64,000 nt of DNA from JACJWR01 sp964474045 (GCA_964474045.1 CAYYRC010000016.1:13728-77727); one strand, 5' to 3'; counted from the stretch's first letter, positions 1-7,948 are shown. Program-made: numbers and translations. Notes: a model not told the origin generated them from the sequence alone.

Positions 1-2
1 GC

Positions 3-617
3 CCTGACGTCGTGGACTCCTGGAAGGAACGAGCGGCCCCGGGAGAGGCCGGCGGGATCCTGTTCGACCTGGGTCCGCATTTGATCGATCAGGCGGTTCA
101 GCTGTTCGGCCCGGTGTCGCAGGTGTACGCAGAGGTCGCTGCCACGAGGACCGGTGCCACGAACGCCGACGATGTCTTCCTGGCCCTGCGGCACTCCGCC
201 GGCGGGGTGCTGTCGCACCTCTACGCCAGCGCCGTCGCAGCCGACCTCGGACCGCGGTTTCGCCTGCTGGGCGACGCCGGTGGCTACAGCGTGCGAGGCC
301 TGGACCCCCAGGAGGCCCAGCTGCGGTCCGGAGCCGATCCGTCCTCGGCCGGCGCGGAGTGGGGGCGCGTGCCGCCGGCATCCTGGGGTGTGCGCTCTGG
401 GGCTGGGGCCGGTGGCGACAGCGGGCGAGGCGAGCCCCCGGTGCGCGTGCCCACCCGTCCCGGTGACTACGGAGAGTTTTATCGGCGCTGGGCCGCCACG
501 CTGCTGGAGGGCGCTCCCGTGCCTGTTGACCCAAGCGACGCGGTCTACGGACTCACCATCGTCGAAGCCGCGGTCCGGGCATCGTCCGATCGGTTGATCG
601 TCACCGTCGGACCGTAG
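3..617 (+). CDS. Gfo/Idh/MocA family oxidoreductase, C-terminal part (5' end outside window)
   Basis: The frame is open to the left edge of the window, so this is the C-terminal ~204 residues of a longer protein; the GTG at 12 is probably internal. The segment beginning GGILFDLGPHLIDQ, followed by a beta-rich region and a tail with DAVYGLTIVEAA, matches the C-terminal substrate-binding half of the Gfo/Idh/MocA family of NAD(P)-dependent sugar or inositol dehydrogenases. The HLIDQ histidine is at the position usually held by the catalytic or substrate-contact histidine. The Rossmann domain should lie upstream and is not visible, so cofactor and substrate cannot be judged. The next gene is about 210 bases downstream behind its own promoter region, so co-transcription is not indicated. 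Confidence 0.8.
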   Translation, partial: PDVVDSWKERAAPGEAGGILFDLGPHLIDQAVQLFGPVSQVYAEVAATRTGATNADDVFLALRHSAGGVLSHLYASAVAADLGPRFRLLGDAGGYSVRGLDPQEAQLRSGADPSSAGAEWGRVPPASWGVRSGAGAGGDSGRGEPPVRVPTRPGDYGEFYRRWAATLLEGAPVPVDPSDAVYGLTIVEAAVRASSDRLIVTVGP

Positions 618-672
618 CGCTGAGTTGATCGTCAGGCCCCCGCCAAATCCCTGCCAAGGATTTGTAAAGCGA

Positions 673-686
673 GTGATCCAGGTCAC
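673..686. promoter_or_regulatory. Putative GlxR/CRP-type binding site
   Basis: The bases read GTGA-tccagg-TCAC, a perfect 4+4 inverted repeat with a 6-base spacer. This is the core of the actinobacterial GlxR/CRP consensus TGTGA-N6-TCACA; the outer right base also fits and the outer left does not. It lies about 145 bases upstream of the NlpC/P60 start at 830. Genes for cell-wall lytic enzymes are known CRP/GlxR targets in related bacteria. Actual binding is inferred. Confidence 0.5.
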
Positions 687-710
687 ATTCGACGAGTGCT
701 AGGGCCACCT

Positions 711-821
711 CCCGGTCGGAAGTATTGAGCACGCCAGGCGCCGAGAAGGGCGCCGCGCCCAGAACTTCCCCGATGGCCGTCGGGTCCCACCCGCAGGCTG
801 CCAACGACCGACAACAGGAGG
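711..821 (+). ncRNA. Structured 5' leader of the NlpC/P60 gene (possible riboswitch or cis-RNA)
   Basis: Four nested or adjacent helices can be drawn by eye. An outer stem pairs 713-718 (CGGTCG) with 805-810 (CGACCG). A second stem pairs 718-723 (GGAAGT) with 764-769 (ACTTCC) and encloses a hairpin 737-742/749-754 (GGCGCC both arms). A small hairpin lies at 781-785/789-793 (CGGGT/ACCCG). The Shine-Dalgarno AGGAGG at 816-821 follows the outer stem directly, which suits translational control. Base 718 is claimed by two stems, so the exact fold is approximate. Actinobacterial lytic-enzyme genes often carry c-di-AMP (ydaO/yuaA) riboswitches, but I do not recognise that consensus here. Confidence 0.35.
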
Positions 822-829
822 ACAACCAC

Positions 830-1294
830 ATGCGTTTCTCTACCAGGATTGCCGGTGCACTCGCCGCCGCAGGTATCGCCGTTCTCGGTGCTTCCGCATG
901 CACCCCGGCCCAGATCCAGGCCGCCCAGGCGCAGAACAGCTCGGCGGGCGCTCGCGCCGTGTCGGCCGCTGAGTCCGTGCTGGGCGCACCGTTCGTGTGG
1001 GGCGGTTCCTCGCCCGGCGGGTTCGACTGCTCCGGCCTGACCCGCTGGTCCTACGGCCAGGCCGGTGTGTACCTGCCCGGTGGCTCGTACAACCAGATCA
1101 ACTACGGCTACCCGGTCGGCTGGAACGACCTGCGCCGCGGCGACCTGGTGTTCTACGGCCCGGGCGGCAGCCAGCACGTCGCGATGTACTACGGCAACGG
1201 CCAGGTGATCCAGGCCAGCAACGAGAACACCGGCGTTCACATCGCCAGCATCTACTACATCGGCAACCCGGTCGCCTTCCGCCGTATCGGCTGA
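830..1294 (+). CDS. Secreted NlpC/P60 family peptidoglycan hydrolase (small, single domain)
   Basis: A 154-residue exported enzyme predicted to cleave peptide stems of peptidoglycan (D-Glu-gamma-diaminopimelate type endopeptidase, by family). The ATG at 830 follows AGGAGG by eight bases. Residues 1-24 form a signal peptide ending ASAC; this could be a weak lipobox or a signal peptidase I site. The NlpC/P60 core starts near residue 45. Cys67 in FDCSGL is the nucleophile and His116 in QHVAMYYG the second catalytic residue. The third position is Gln128 (VIQAS), an accepted variant. The protein is barely more than the catalytic domain, with no obvious wall-binding module. A GlxR/CRP-like site and a structured leader precede it and a terminator hairpin follows. 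Confidence 0.9.
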   Translation: MRFSTRIAGALAAAGIAVLGASACTPAQIQAAQAQNSSAGARAVSAAESVLGAPFVWGGSSPGGFDCSGLTRWSYGQAGVYLPGGSYNQINYGYPVGWNDLRRGDLVFYGPGGSQHVAMYYGNGQVIQASNENTGVHIASIYYIGNPVAFRRIG

Positions 1295-1313
1295 CCGGTC
1301 GCTTCCCAAGCCC

Positions 1314-1363
1314 CGGCGCGCCCGGGCCGGCAGCCCTGATTCGCTGCTGACCCGGGCGCGCCG
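1314..1363 (+). terminator. Rho-independent-like terminator after the NlpC/P60 gene
   Basis: Perfect 13-base arms at 1314-1326 and 1351-1363 (core GGCGCGCCCGGG) enclose a loop with an inner GCAGC/GCTGC stem. The hairpin starts 19 bases after the stop codon. There is no long T-tract, which is common in GC-rich actinobacteria. Confidence 0.6.
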
Positions 1364-1401
1364 CTGTCGTCTCTAGGTGGCCCGGGCGGGAGTGTTGCGA
1401 A

Positions 1402-1425
1402 AAATAGTTGAGTGTGCAACTATTT
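1402..1425. promoter_or_regulatory. Palindromic operator upstream of yceI-like gene (MarR-type)
   Basis: A perfect 9-base inverted repeat, AAATAGTTG - 6 bases - CAACTATTT, sits about 60 bases before the TTG start of the YceI gene in otherwise very GC-rich DNA. AGTTG...CAACT sites with short spacers are typical of MarR-family operators, and actinobacterial YceI genes are often paired with MarR regulators. No marR gene lies within this window, so the regulator is unknown. Confidence 0.55.
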
Positions 1426-1482
1426 CCCCACGGAGGATGTTGACCGCAGCATCCCCTCACCGACGAGCACCAGGAGGATTCC

Positions 1483-2058
1483 TTGCCCACCCAGACTGTC
1501 CAGACCGCCGTCCCGGCTAGCGCCACCGGCGCGTACGACATCGACCCGTCGCACACCAACCTCGGTTTCGTCGCCCGCCACGCGATGGTCACCAAGGTGC
1601 GCGGCAACTTCAGCGATGTCACGGGGTCCATGACGCTCGACGTCGCCAACCCCGCGGCCTCCTCGGCAGAGGTCACCATCGAGGTTTCGAGCATCGACAC
1701 GCGCAACGCACAGCGGGATGAGCACCTGCGGACCAATGACTTCTTCGACCTGGCGCAGTTCCCGCAGATGACCTTCAAGTCCACCGCCGTGACCCAGACC
1801 GGTCCCACGAGCTTCGACGTCGCCGGCGACCTGACCATCCGCGGCGTCACCAAGCCCGTCACGGTGACCTGGGACTACACCGGAAGTGCGACCGACCCCT
1901 TCGGCAACGAGCGGATCGGTTTCGAGGGTTCGACCACCATCAACCGCAGCGACTTCGGTCTCAAGTACAACGCCCCGCTGGCCGGCGGCGGCGTGCTCAT
2001 CTCCGAGAAGATCGTGCTGGAGCTCGAGGTCTCGGCCATCAAGCGCCAGGCGAGCTAG
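1483..2058 (+). CDS. YceI family protein
   Basis: A 191-residue YceI-domain protein, the usual length for the cytoplasmic actinobacterial form with no signal peptide. YceI folds as a lipocalin-like beta barrel that binds isoprenoid or other long hydrophobic ligands; the physiological role is poorly defined. Family landmarks are YDIDPSHTNLGFVARHAMVTKVRGNF near the N-terminus, the central FKSTAV strand, the FDVAGDLTIRGVTKPV stretch, and FGLKYNAPLAGGGVLISEKI near the end. The TTG start is chosen because AGGAGG lies at 1472-1477, five bases upstream. A MarR-type palindrome at 1402-1425 probably controls it. The last 20 bases overlap the convergent serine-hydrolase gene. Confidence 0.9.
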   Translation: MPTQTVQTAVPASATGAYDIDPSHTNLGFVARHAMVTKVRGNFSDVTGSMTLDVANPAASSAEVTIEVSSIDTRNAQRDEHLRTNDFFDLAQFPQMTFKSTAVTQTGPTSFDVAGDLTIRGVTKPVTVTWDYTGSATDPFGNERIGFEGSTTINRSDFGLKYNAPLAGGGVLISEKIVLELEVSAIKRQAS

Positions 2059-3292
2059 TCGAACCTGTCGACTTCGCACCTGCGGATCCGGCCGAGGCGC
2101 TTGCCTCGGCCGGATTCTGCGCTACGCACAGGGCAGCGTCCTCGACTGCGAGCAGCCGCTCGAAGAGGTCCGGCTGGGCCTTGGCGTTGACCTGCGTGTT
2201 CACCGCGACGACCACGCTGCGCTGACCGGCCGCGTCGGCGGCCGCGAACAAGGTGTAGCCCGGCATGTTGCCGGTGTGGCCGAGCCAGGTGCCGCAGGCG
2301 GTCTCGTAGCGGTACAGAGCCAGCCCGCTGGAGTTGACCCCGGGTCCGGGAGGACCGCCGGCGCCCGGCACCCATTGCCGCTGGGCGTTGCGCGTGCCGT
2401 CGTTGACCTGGCTGCCGGCGGCGTAGCTGCGGATAAAGGTGTTGAGGTCCGCGGCGGTGGACACCATCCCGCCGGACGCCCATGCCAGCGCCGGGTTGAT
2501 CAAGGTGCTGACGTCCTCAGGCGCGGGACTGGCATCCTCCGCGGCCACCTCGTAGCCGTGGATGAAGCCGGGGGGCAGCGCGACATCGGCGGGCAGCGAC
2601 GTGGCCTGCAACGACAGCGGGGAGTAGACCAGGTCCTCGAGCAGCCGGTCGTAGGGTTTGCCGGACACCTGCTCGGCGATGAGGCCGGCCACGATGTTGT
2701 CCGTGTCGGAGTACAAGTACTCGGTGCCGGGGGCGAAGGCCGGCGGGTCGCCGGCCACGTATTCCAGGAGTTGCTGCGGGGTGCGCTGCATCTGCGGGTT
2801 GGTGGTGAGGTCCGCGATGAAGGCGGGGCTCTTGATGTAGTCGGGCAGGCCGCTGGTGTGCTGGAGCAACTGGGCCACAGTGACGTCCCGCCACGTCGGC
2901 GGCAGGTCCGCCAGCAGCGTGCCGATCCGGTCGGTTAGCTGGAGCTCCTTGCGATCGACCAGCGCCAGCAGGACGGCGCCGTTGAATGCCTTGGAGACAC
3001 TGGCGATCCGCGTCGCCGCCGAGTCCGACATTGCCGCTCCCGTTGCGACGTCCGACGTGCCGGAGACCAGCGTCACTGTGTCCTCCGGGGTGTCGACCAG
3101 GGCCAGGGCACCCGGAGCCGAGCCTGCCGCGGTCAGCTGTGCCAGGGCGGCTCGCAGCGCCTCGGTAGCGGGGACCGTGGCGGTGTTCGACGGGTTCGCG
3201 GTCGTCGACGAGGTGCACGCGGACAGCGAGGCCGCCAGCGCAGCGGCGGCGAACGCGATCGCTACGTGCTTGGCGGTCATGCGGAATCTCAA
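2039..3292 (-). CDS. Serine hydrolase lipoprotein (class C beta-lactamase/PBP4* fold)
   Basis: A 417-residue protein of the beta-lactamase/transpeptidase-like family (Pfam Beta-lactamase). These act as D,D-peptidases or esterases on the outer face of the membrane; the true substrate cannot be told from sequence. The signal peptide ends in lipobox LSAC with Cys26 as the lipidation site. The catalytic SxxK is SVSK (Ser98, Lys101). The second motif is Y-S-D (in LYSDTDN) rather than the classical YxN. A late HTGNMPGY carries the HxG that replaces KTG in this family. The TTG at 3292 has GGAG six bases upstream; an ATG four codons later lacks a site. It is convergent with the YceI gene, overlapping by 20 bases. 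Confidence 0.85.
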   Translation of the reverse strand: MRFRMTAKHVAIAFAAAALAASLSACTSSTTANPSNTATVPATEALRAALAQLTAAGSAPGALALVDTPEDTVTLVSGTSDVATGAAMSDSAATRIASVSKAFNGAVLLALVDRKELQLTDRIGTLLADLPPTWRDVTVAQLLQHTSGLPDYIKSPAFIADLTTNPQMQRTPQQLLEYVAGDPPAFAPGTEYLYSDTDNIVAGLIAEQVSGKPYDRLLEDLVYSPLSLQATSLPADVALPPGFIHGYEVAAEDASPAPEDVSTLINPALAWASGGMVSTAADLNTFIRSYAAGSQVNDGTRNAQRQWVPGAGGPPGPGVNSSGLALYRYETACGTWLGHTGNMPGYTLFAAADAAGQRSVVVAVNTQVNAKAQPDLFERLLAVEDAALCVAQNPAEASASAGSAGAKSTGSTSSPGA

Positions 3293-3377
3293 CGTCAGCT
3301 CCGGGGGTGGCGGTCGAATGCACGACTCTATGCGGCCCTGAGGGTCGCGGAGGAGCTGGGTGGATCACATGAGACGT

Positions 3378-3411
3378 GCGCCACGCCGCACCGCGCGCCA
3401 CGCCGCACCGC
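3378..3411. repeat. Short tandem direct repeat, 17 bases x 2
   Basis: The 17-base unit beginning GCGCCACGCCGCACC occurs twice head to tail (3378-3394 and 3395-3411) in the space between the two lipoprotein genes, 13 bases beyond the stop of the phosphodiesterase gene. No function is evident; it looks like a replication-slippage duplication. Confidence 0.7.
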
Positions 3412-3423
3412 CTCCGGCGGCGG

Positions 3424-4518
3424 CTACTTGCAGCGTGTGGTGCGGTTGATCGTCGCGTCGTGCATCAGGACCGGCACGCCATTGGGGTTCTCGGGGGTGG
3501 CCTTCGTCCACTGCACGTCGGTCTCGAGCACCTTGGCGCCGTTTGCCGCCGCCTCTGCGAAGGCAGCCATCGAGTTCTCGCTGGTGTCGGCCTGGCCGCC
3601 GCCGCGGTGGGCCACCATCTGCGGGATCGGCTGGGCCGATTCCGGCGCGCTCTGCGCCCAGGCGGTGTACTCCTTGACCATGTCGGTCGCGATCCACTTG
3701 ACGTTGTGGGGTTGCAGCGAGGCGATGCTCTGCCAGCCGGGCGACGTGATTTCGCCCAGGTTCGGGCCGTCCTCGGCGGTGTCGCCCTTGGTGATGGTGT
3801 TGTACCAGATGTAGACGGGGTAGCCCGCGTCGGCGAACTCCTGCGGGACGTTATAGCTCTGGCCGTTGGTGGGGAACGTCCCTTGCGTATAGAGCACGTT
3901 GATGACACCGAGGGAGTTGGCGGAGGGCGCGCGCTCCTTCATCTCGGCCACCGTCGGCGGGGTGGCCGGATCGCCGCCGCCCAGGGACCGGAACCAGACC
4001 CGCGGCCATTCGGCCTTGTTGGCAGCGAAGTACTTCAGCGTGAACTCGTCGAAGGAGCCGATGAGTACCTCAGTGATGTCTGGACGCTCGCTGACCATGG
4101 CTGTGTACTGGGCGAACTGCGCGTCGGTCGGCACGGGCTTCTCGCCCCCGGTGGTGGCCGCGAAAGTCTTGATCTCGGGCAGCACGCCGACCTTCTTCTC
4201 GTTGGCCAGGTCGAGGTACTCGGCCAGCGTCGGGATGGTCTCGCCGTTGTTGAGGACGTATTGCTGCAGTTGGCCGTAGGTCAGATCGGTCACCTTGGTG
4301 TCGGGAGCCATGCTGCAGGCGGTTGTGGGCACCTGCTCGGCGGCGGTGGTCGTGCTGGGCGAGGCCGAGGCGCCGCCGCTGGCCGAGGCGCTCTGGGAGC
4401 CACCGGCCGAGCTCGCCGACGAAGATCCGCTGGAGGACGAGCCGGACGAGCAGCCGGTGGCCAGCACGCCGGCCGCCGCGAGTAGTCCGATGCCCATGAC
4501 TGCCGACCTCGAGCGCAT
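3424..4518 (-). CDS. Circularly permuted glycerophosphodiester phosphodiesterase (GDPD) lipoprotein
   Basis: A 364-residue predicted surface lipoprotein; family members hydrolyse glycerophosphodiesters to glycerol-3-phosphate and an alcohol. The ATG at 4518 has GGGAGGA just upstream. Lipobox ATGC gives Cys23, then a Ser-rich linker runs to about residue 65. GDPD motifs occur in rotated order. The late motifs come first: LTYGQLQ (~79-85), IPTLAEYL (95-102), LPEIK with Glu115 and Lys117, SFDEFTL, and the final-strand WIATD (275-279). The normally N-terminal motifs come last: VAHRGGG (His304), SEN (Glu314), LETD (Glu332, Asp334), MHDATINRTT (His353, Asp354). All catalytic residues are present, so the enzyme may be active. 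Cys68 and Cys363 would be neighbours in the fold and could form a disulphide. No second GDPD copy follows the stop. Confidence 0.85.
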   Translation of the reverse strand: MRSRSAVMGIGLLAAAGVLATGCSSGSSSSGSSSASSAGGSQSASASGGASASPSTTTAAEQVPTTACSMAPDTKVTDLTYGQLQQYVLNNGETIPTLAEYLDLANEKKVGVLPEIKTFAATTGGEKPVPTDAQFAQYTAMVSERPDITEVLIGSFDEFTLKYFAANKAEWPRVWFRSLGGGDPATPPTVAEMKERAPSANSLGVINVLYTQGTFPTNGQSYNVPQEFADAGYPVYIWYNTITKGDTAEDGPNLGEITSPGWQSIASLQPHNVKWIATDMVKEYTAWAQSAPESAQPIPQMVAHRGGGQADTSENSMAAFAEAAANGAKVLETDVQWTKATPENPNGVPVLMHDATINRTTRCK

Positions 4519-4738
4519 GCGTCCTCCCAGATCCCGATCCGATGTGGCCGCGCGAACGTCTCGCGTGGCCATCCGGACTCTATTGCCCGGCGGGCTGCGC
4601 TGTCGCGCTGTGCGCCCCGGGCCCGCGTTCAGCGGCCGGCGGTGCGCCGAAGCGACAAAAAGAGTACTATTCTGATCGGCAATTAGGGTTGCGCCTCTCG
4701 CGGGCGCAGCCGACCCCGCCACGTTCAGAGAGGTCACC

Positions 4739-5215
4739 ATGAGTACCACCACCGTCACGACCACCGGGCAGACTGCAGGCCCGGGGCAGATCGACGTCCG
4801 CGGACCCAGGTTCGGGGCCGCGGTGACCTGTGTGGTGCTTGCCCTCGCCCTGGTCCTCGGCCCGCAGCTGGGGGTCTGGCTGGTGGCGCTGCAGGCGCTC
4901 GTGTTCCTGGCCGGGGCGGTGCTGGGCGTCAGCCGCCAGCCCTACGGGGTGCTGTTCCGCGCACTCGTGCGCCCAAGGCTGGCTCCGGCGACCGAGTTCG
5001 AGGATGTCCGGCCGCCCCGCTTCGCCCAGGCCGTCGGCCTGGTGTTCGCGGTAGTCGCGCTCGTCGGTGCCGTCGCCGGACTGCCGGTGCTCTACTACGC
5101 CGCCGTCGGCATGGCCCTCGCCGCCGCGTTCCTGAACGCGGCGTTCAACTTCTGCCTCGGCTGTGAGTTCTACCTGCTGATCGCCCGGGCGCGGGGTGGG
5201 CGAGCCGCGGGCTGA
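4739..5215 (+). CDS. DUF4395 family membrane protein
   Basis: A 158-residue integral membrane protein of the DUF4395 family. After a hydrophilic start, IDVRGPRFGAA leads into a pair of hydrophobic helices; a second pair follows a basic loop, giving about four membrane segments, and the family signature FNFCLGCEFYLL with two cysteines closes the protein. The function is unknown. In other actinobacteria these genes often sit beside thioredoxin-like or rhodanese genes; none is present here. The ATG at 4739 follows AGAGG. It is divergent from the permuted GDPD gene and lies 109 bases before the copper ATPase. Its CxxC-like LGCE segment could suit redox or metal work, but that is a guess. Confidence 0.85.
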   Translation: MSTTTVTTTGQTAGPGQIDVRGPRFGAAVTCVVLALALVLGPQLGVWLVALQALVFLAGAVLGVSRQPYGVLFRALVRPRLAPATEFEDVRPPRFAQAVGLVFAVVALVGAVAGLPVLYYAAVGMALAAAFLNAAFNFCLGCEFYLLIARARGGRAAG

Positions 5216-5324
5216 CGCCCCCCGGCTGCGGCGCGGGCGGTGGGAGGGGTCGGCCTGCTGACAGGCTTGGAATGCCCCGGTGAGGTCGTGCGTTGGGCAG
5301 AGTGCCTCACGAATTGGAGACCTC

Positions 5325-7655
5325 ATGAGCCAGAAGGCACCCTCGGCCCCGGTCGATGCCAACGGCCTGCCTGACCTGACGGTGGCGCCGCAGCTGATCG
5401 ACCTGCAGATCGGCGGCATGACCTGTGCCAGCTGCGCGGCCCGGATCGAGAAGAAGCTCAACCGGATGCCAGGCGTCAGCGCCGAGGTGAACTATGCGAC
5501 CGAGCTGGCCCGGGTGTCCGCCGCGGATGGCGTGAGCGTGGCCGACGTGATCGCCACGGTCGAGGCCACGGGGTACTCGGCGGCCGAGCTCCCCGCCGCC
5601 GCGACAGTAGGCGACGGGGCTGATGCTGAGGGCGAGTCCGGCGCCGGGCAGGGGAGCGCCGGAGACGACTCGCTGGCCTCCCTGCGCCAGCGTCTGTTGA
5701 TCTCGGCCGCCCTGAGCGTCCCAGTGCTGCTGCTGGCCATGGTGCCGCCGCTGCAGTTCACCTACTGGCAATGGGCGTCGCTGACGCTCGCCGCGCCGGT
5801 GGTGGTGTGGGGGGCCTGGCCCTTCCACCGGGCGGCGTGGGTCAACGCCCGCCACGGCGCGGCCACCATGGACACGCTGATCAGCATCGGTGTTGGCGCC
5901 GCCTTCCTCTGGTCGCTGTATGCGCTGTTCCTCGGCGGCGCGGGCATGCCCGGCATGACGATGGGCTTCGAGTGGTTCGCGCAGCCGGGTGAGCACGGCA
6001 CGAGCATCTACCTGGAAGTCGCCTCCGCCGTCACCGTGTTCATCCTGCTCGGGCGCTATCTGGAGGCGCGCGCGAAAGCCGCGTCGGGCGCGGCATTGCG
6101 GGCGCTGGCGGACCTCGGGGCGAAGGACGTGGCGATCGTGCGCGATGGCGTCCAGGTGCGCCGCCCGATCTCGGAGCTGCAGGTGGGTGACCTGTTCGTG
6201 GTCCGTCCGGGCGAGAAGATCGCCACCGACGGCGTCGTCCACGACGGAGCCTCAGCAGTGGACACCTCCATGCTGACCGGAGAATCGGTGCCGGTCGAGG
6301 TGACCGTCGGCGACGAGGTCGTGGGCGCATGCGTCAACGCCGGCGGCCTGCTCGTCGTCGAGGCGACCCGCGTCGGCGCGGATACGCAACTGGCGCAGAT
6401 GGCCAGGATGGTCGCCGACGCCCAGTCCGGGAAGGCGCCGGTGCAGCGCCTGGCCGATCGCGTCGCGGGGGTCTTCGTCCCGGTGGTGCTCGGGCTGGCG
6501 CTCGTGACGCTGATAGCTTGGCTGCTCGCGGGCGCGGGGGCTGAGTTCGCCTTCACGGCCGCCGTGGCCGTGCTCATCATCGCCTGTCCCTGTGCGCTCG
6601 GCCTGGCCACTCCCACCGCCCTGCTGGTGGGCACGGGTCGGGCGGCGCAGCTGGGAATCCTGATCAAGGGCCCGCAGATCCTGGAGTCCACCCGCCGGGT
6701 GGACACCGTCGTGCTCGACAAGACCGGCACGGTGACGACAGGGAAGATGTCCGTCATCGACGTGGTCGCCGATGAGGACGGATCGGACGCGGATGAGGTG
6801 CTGCGGATCGCGGGCGCAATCGAAGGTGCCTCAGAGCACCCGATCGCCGCGGCGATCGCCGCCGCCGCGGCACAGCCGGACTCCGTGCTCCCGCCCGTCA
6901 TCGACTTCCTGGCCGTCCCCGGCCGCGGCGTCACTGGCTCGGTGGAAGGTCACACGGTCGCCGTTGGCCGTCGCGGCTGGCTCGCCGATGAGTTCCAGCT
7001 GACGACGCCCGCAGGGCTAGAGGCCGCCGCAGGGGCAGCCGAGGCGGCTGGGAGGACGGTGGTAGCCGTCGCCTGGGACGCACGGGTACGCGGTTTGGTC
7101 GTGGTCGGTGACACTGTGAAGCCGACGAGCGCCACAGCTGTCGCTCAGCTGCGCGAACTCGGGCTCACCCCCGTTCTGCTCACCGGCGACAATGCTCGCG
7201 CGGCGAGAGCCGTCGCGGACGCAGTCGGGATCGGCGAGGTTGTGGCGGAGGTCCTGCCGGGCGAGAAGTACGACGAGGTCCGCCGCCTGCAGGCGGGCGG
7301 GCGCGTGGTGGCCATGGTGGGCGACGGCGTGAACGATGCCGCGGCGCTGGCCCAGTCGGACCTGGGCATCGCGATGGGCACCGGCACCGACGTGGCCATC
7401 GAGGCCAGCGACCTGACCATAGTGTCCGGGGACCTGCGCGCGGCCGCCGATGCGGTGGCGCTCTCGCGGCGCACGCTGTCCACCATCAAGGGCAACCTCT
7501 TCTGGGCGTTCGCCTACAACGTGGCGGCCATCCCGCTGGCGATGTCCGGACGGCTGAGTCCTCTGATCGCCGGCGCCGCCATGGCGTTCTCCTCGGTCTT
7601 CGTGGTCACCAACAGCCTCCGGCTGCGCCGTTTCCGTGGGCGACGGGAGCGCTGA
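5325..7655 (+). CDS. copA: Copper-translocating P-type ATPase (P1B-1)
   Basis: A 776-residue Cu(I) export ATPase of the cytoplasmic membrane. One N-terminal heavy-metal-associated domain carries GMTCASC (Cys34, Cys37). Eight membrane helices are expected. The ion-binding CPC is at 421-423, the phosphorylated aspartate at 465 in DKTGT, the SEHPIA histidine motif in the nucleotide domain, and GDGVND at about 666-671. YN..P and MAFSS in the last two helices fit the P1B-1 (Cu+) signature rather than Zn/Cd types. The ATG at 5325 has GGAGA four bases upstream; an in-frame GTG at 5280 has no site. copZ and a COG2345 regulator follow, giving a compact copper-handling unit. Confidence 0.95.
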   Translation: MSQKAPSAPVDANGLPDLTVAPQLIDLQIGGMTCASCAARIEKKLNRMPGVSAEVNYATELARVSAADGVSVADVIATVEATGYSAAELPAAATVGDGADAEGESGAGQGSAGDDSLASLRQRLLISAALSVPVLLLAMVPPLQFTYWQWASLTLAAPVVVWGAWPFHRAAWVNARHGAATMDTLISIGVGAAFLWSLYALFLGGAGMPGMTMGFEWFAQPGEHGTSIYLEVASAVTVFILLGRYLEARAKAASGAALRALADLGAKDVAIVRDGVQVRRPISELQVGDLFVVRPGEKIATDGVVHDGASAVDTSMLTGESVPVEVTVGDEVVGACVNAGGLLVVEATRVGADTQLAQMARMVADAQSGKAPVQRLADRVAGVFVPVVLGLALVTLIAWLLAGAGAEFAFTAAVAVLIIACPCALGLATPTALLVGTGRAAQLGILIKGPQILESTRRVDTVVLDKTGTVTTGKMSVIDVVADEDGSDADEVLRIAGAIEGASEHPIAAAIAAAAAQPDSVLPPVIDFLAVPGRGVTGSVEGHTVAVGRRGWLADEFQLTTPAGLEAAAGAAEAAGRTVVAVAWDARVRGLVVVGDTVKPTSATAVAQLRELGLTPVLLTGDNARAARAVADAVGIGEVVAEVLPGEKYDEVRRLQAGGRVVAMVGDGVNDAAALAQSDLGIAMGTGTDVAIEASDLTIVSGDLRAAADAVALSRRTLSTIKGNLFWAFAYNVAAIPLAMSGRLSPLIAGAAMAFSSVFVVTNSLRLRRFRGRRER

Positions 7656-7738
7656 CGTGCGGGAAGCCGTACGCCAACGGTGCAGCGGGCGAATTGCACT
7701 CATACATTCTGTAACCGCAAGGAATTTGGAGATCAGCA

Positions 7739-7948
7739 ATGAGCAATGTCGTTTTCAACGTCTCGGGCATGTCCTGCCAGCACTGCGTCAACGCCATCAC
7801 CAGTGAAGTCGGCGCGGTCGATGGTGTGGCCGGAGTCGAAGTCGATCTGGCAGCCGGCACGGTCCGGGTGACGGGCGCCCGGCTGGACGAGGCGGCACTG
7901 CGGGCGGCTATCGACGAGGCCGGCTACGAGGTGGCCGGTACCAGTTGA
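7739..7948 (+). CDS. copZ: Copper chaperone, CopZ-like HMA domain protein
   Basis: A 69-residue single heavy-metal-associated domain (ferredoxin-like fold) with MSCQHC, the Cu(I)-binding CxxC, at residues 11-16. It is expected to carry Cu(I) in the cytoplasm to CopA, which is encoded 83 bases upstream. The length is typical. The ATG has GGAG about eight bases upstream. I could not find a CsoR-type palindrome in the short gap before it, so it may be transcribed with copA. Confidence 0.93.
   Translation: MSNVVFNVSGMSCQHCVNAITSEVGAVDGVAGVEVDLAAGTVRVTGARLDEAALRAAIDEAGYEVAGTS

Noticed and set aside
711..821. Assignment of the NlpC/P60 leader as a ydaO/yuaA c-di-AMP riboswitch
   Set aside because: The genomic context fits, but the conserved bases of that riboswitch could not be recognised, so I only list it as a structured leader.
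3424..4518. Reading the GDPD gene as a truncated tandem two-domain protein
   Set aside because: Sequence after the stop shows no continuation of a second GDPD domain, and one full set of motifs is present, so permutation is the simpler reading.
4519..4764. Extension of the GDPD gene upstream to 4764
   Set aside because: It would bury the lipoprotein signal peptide behind 82 residues and overlap the DUF4395 start; ATG 4518 has a good ribosome site.
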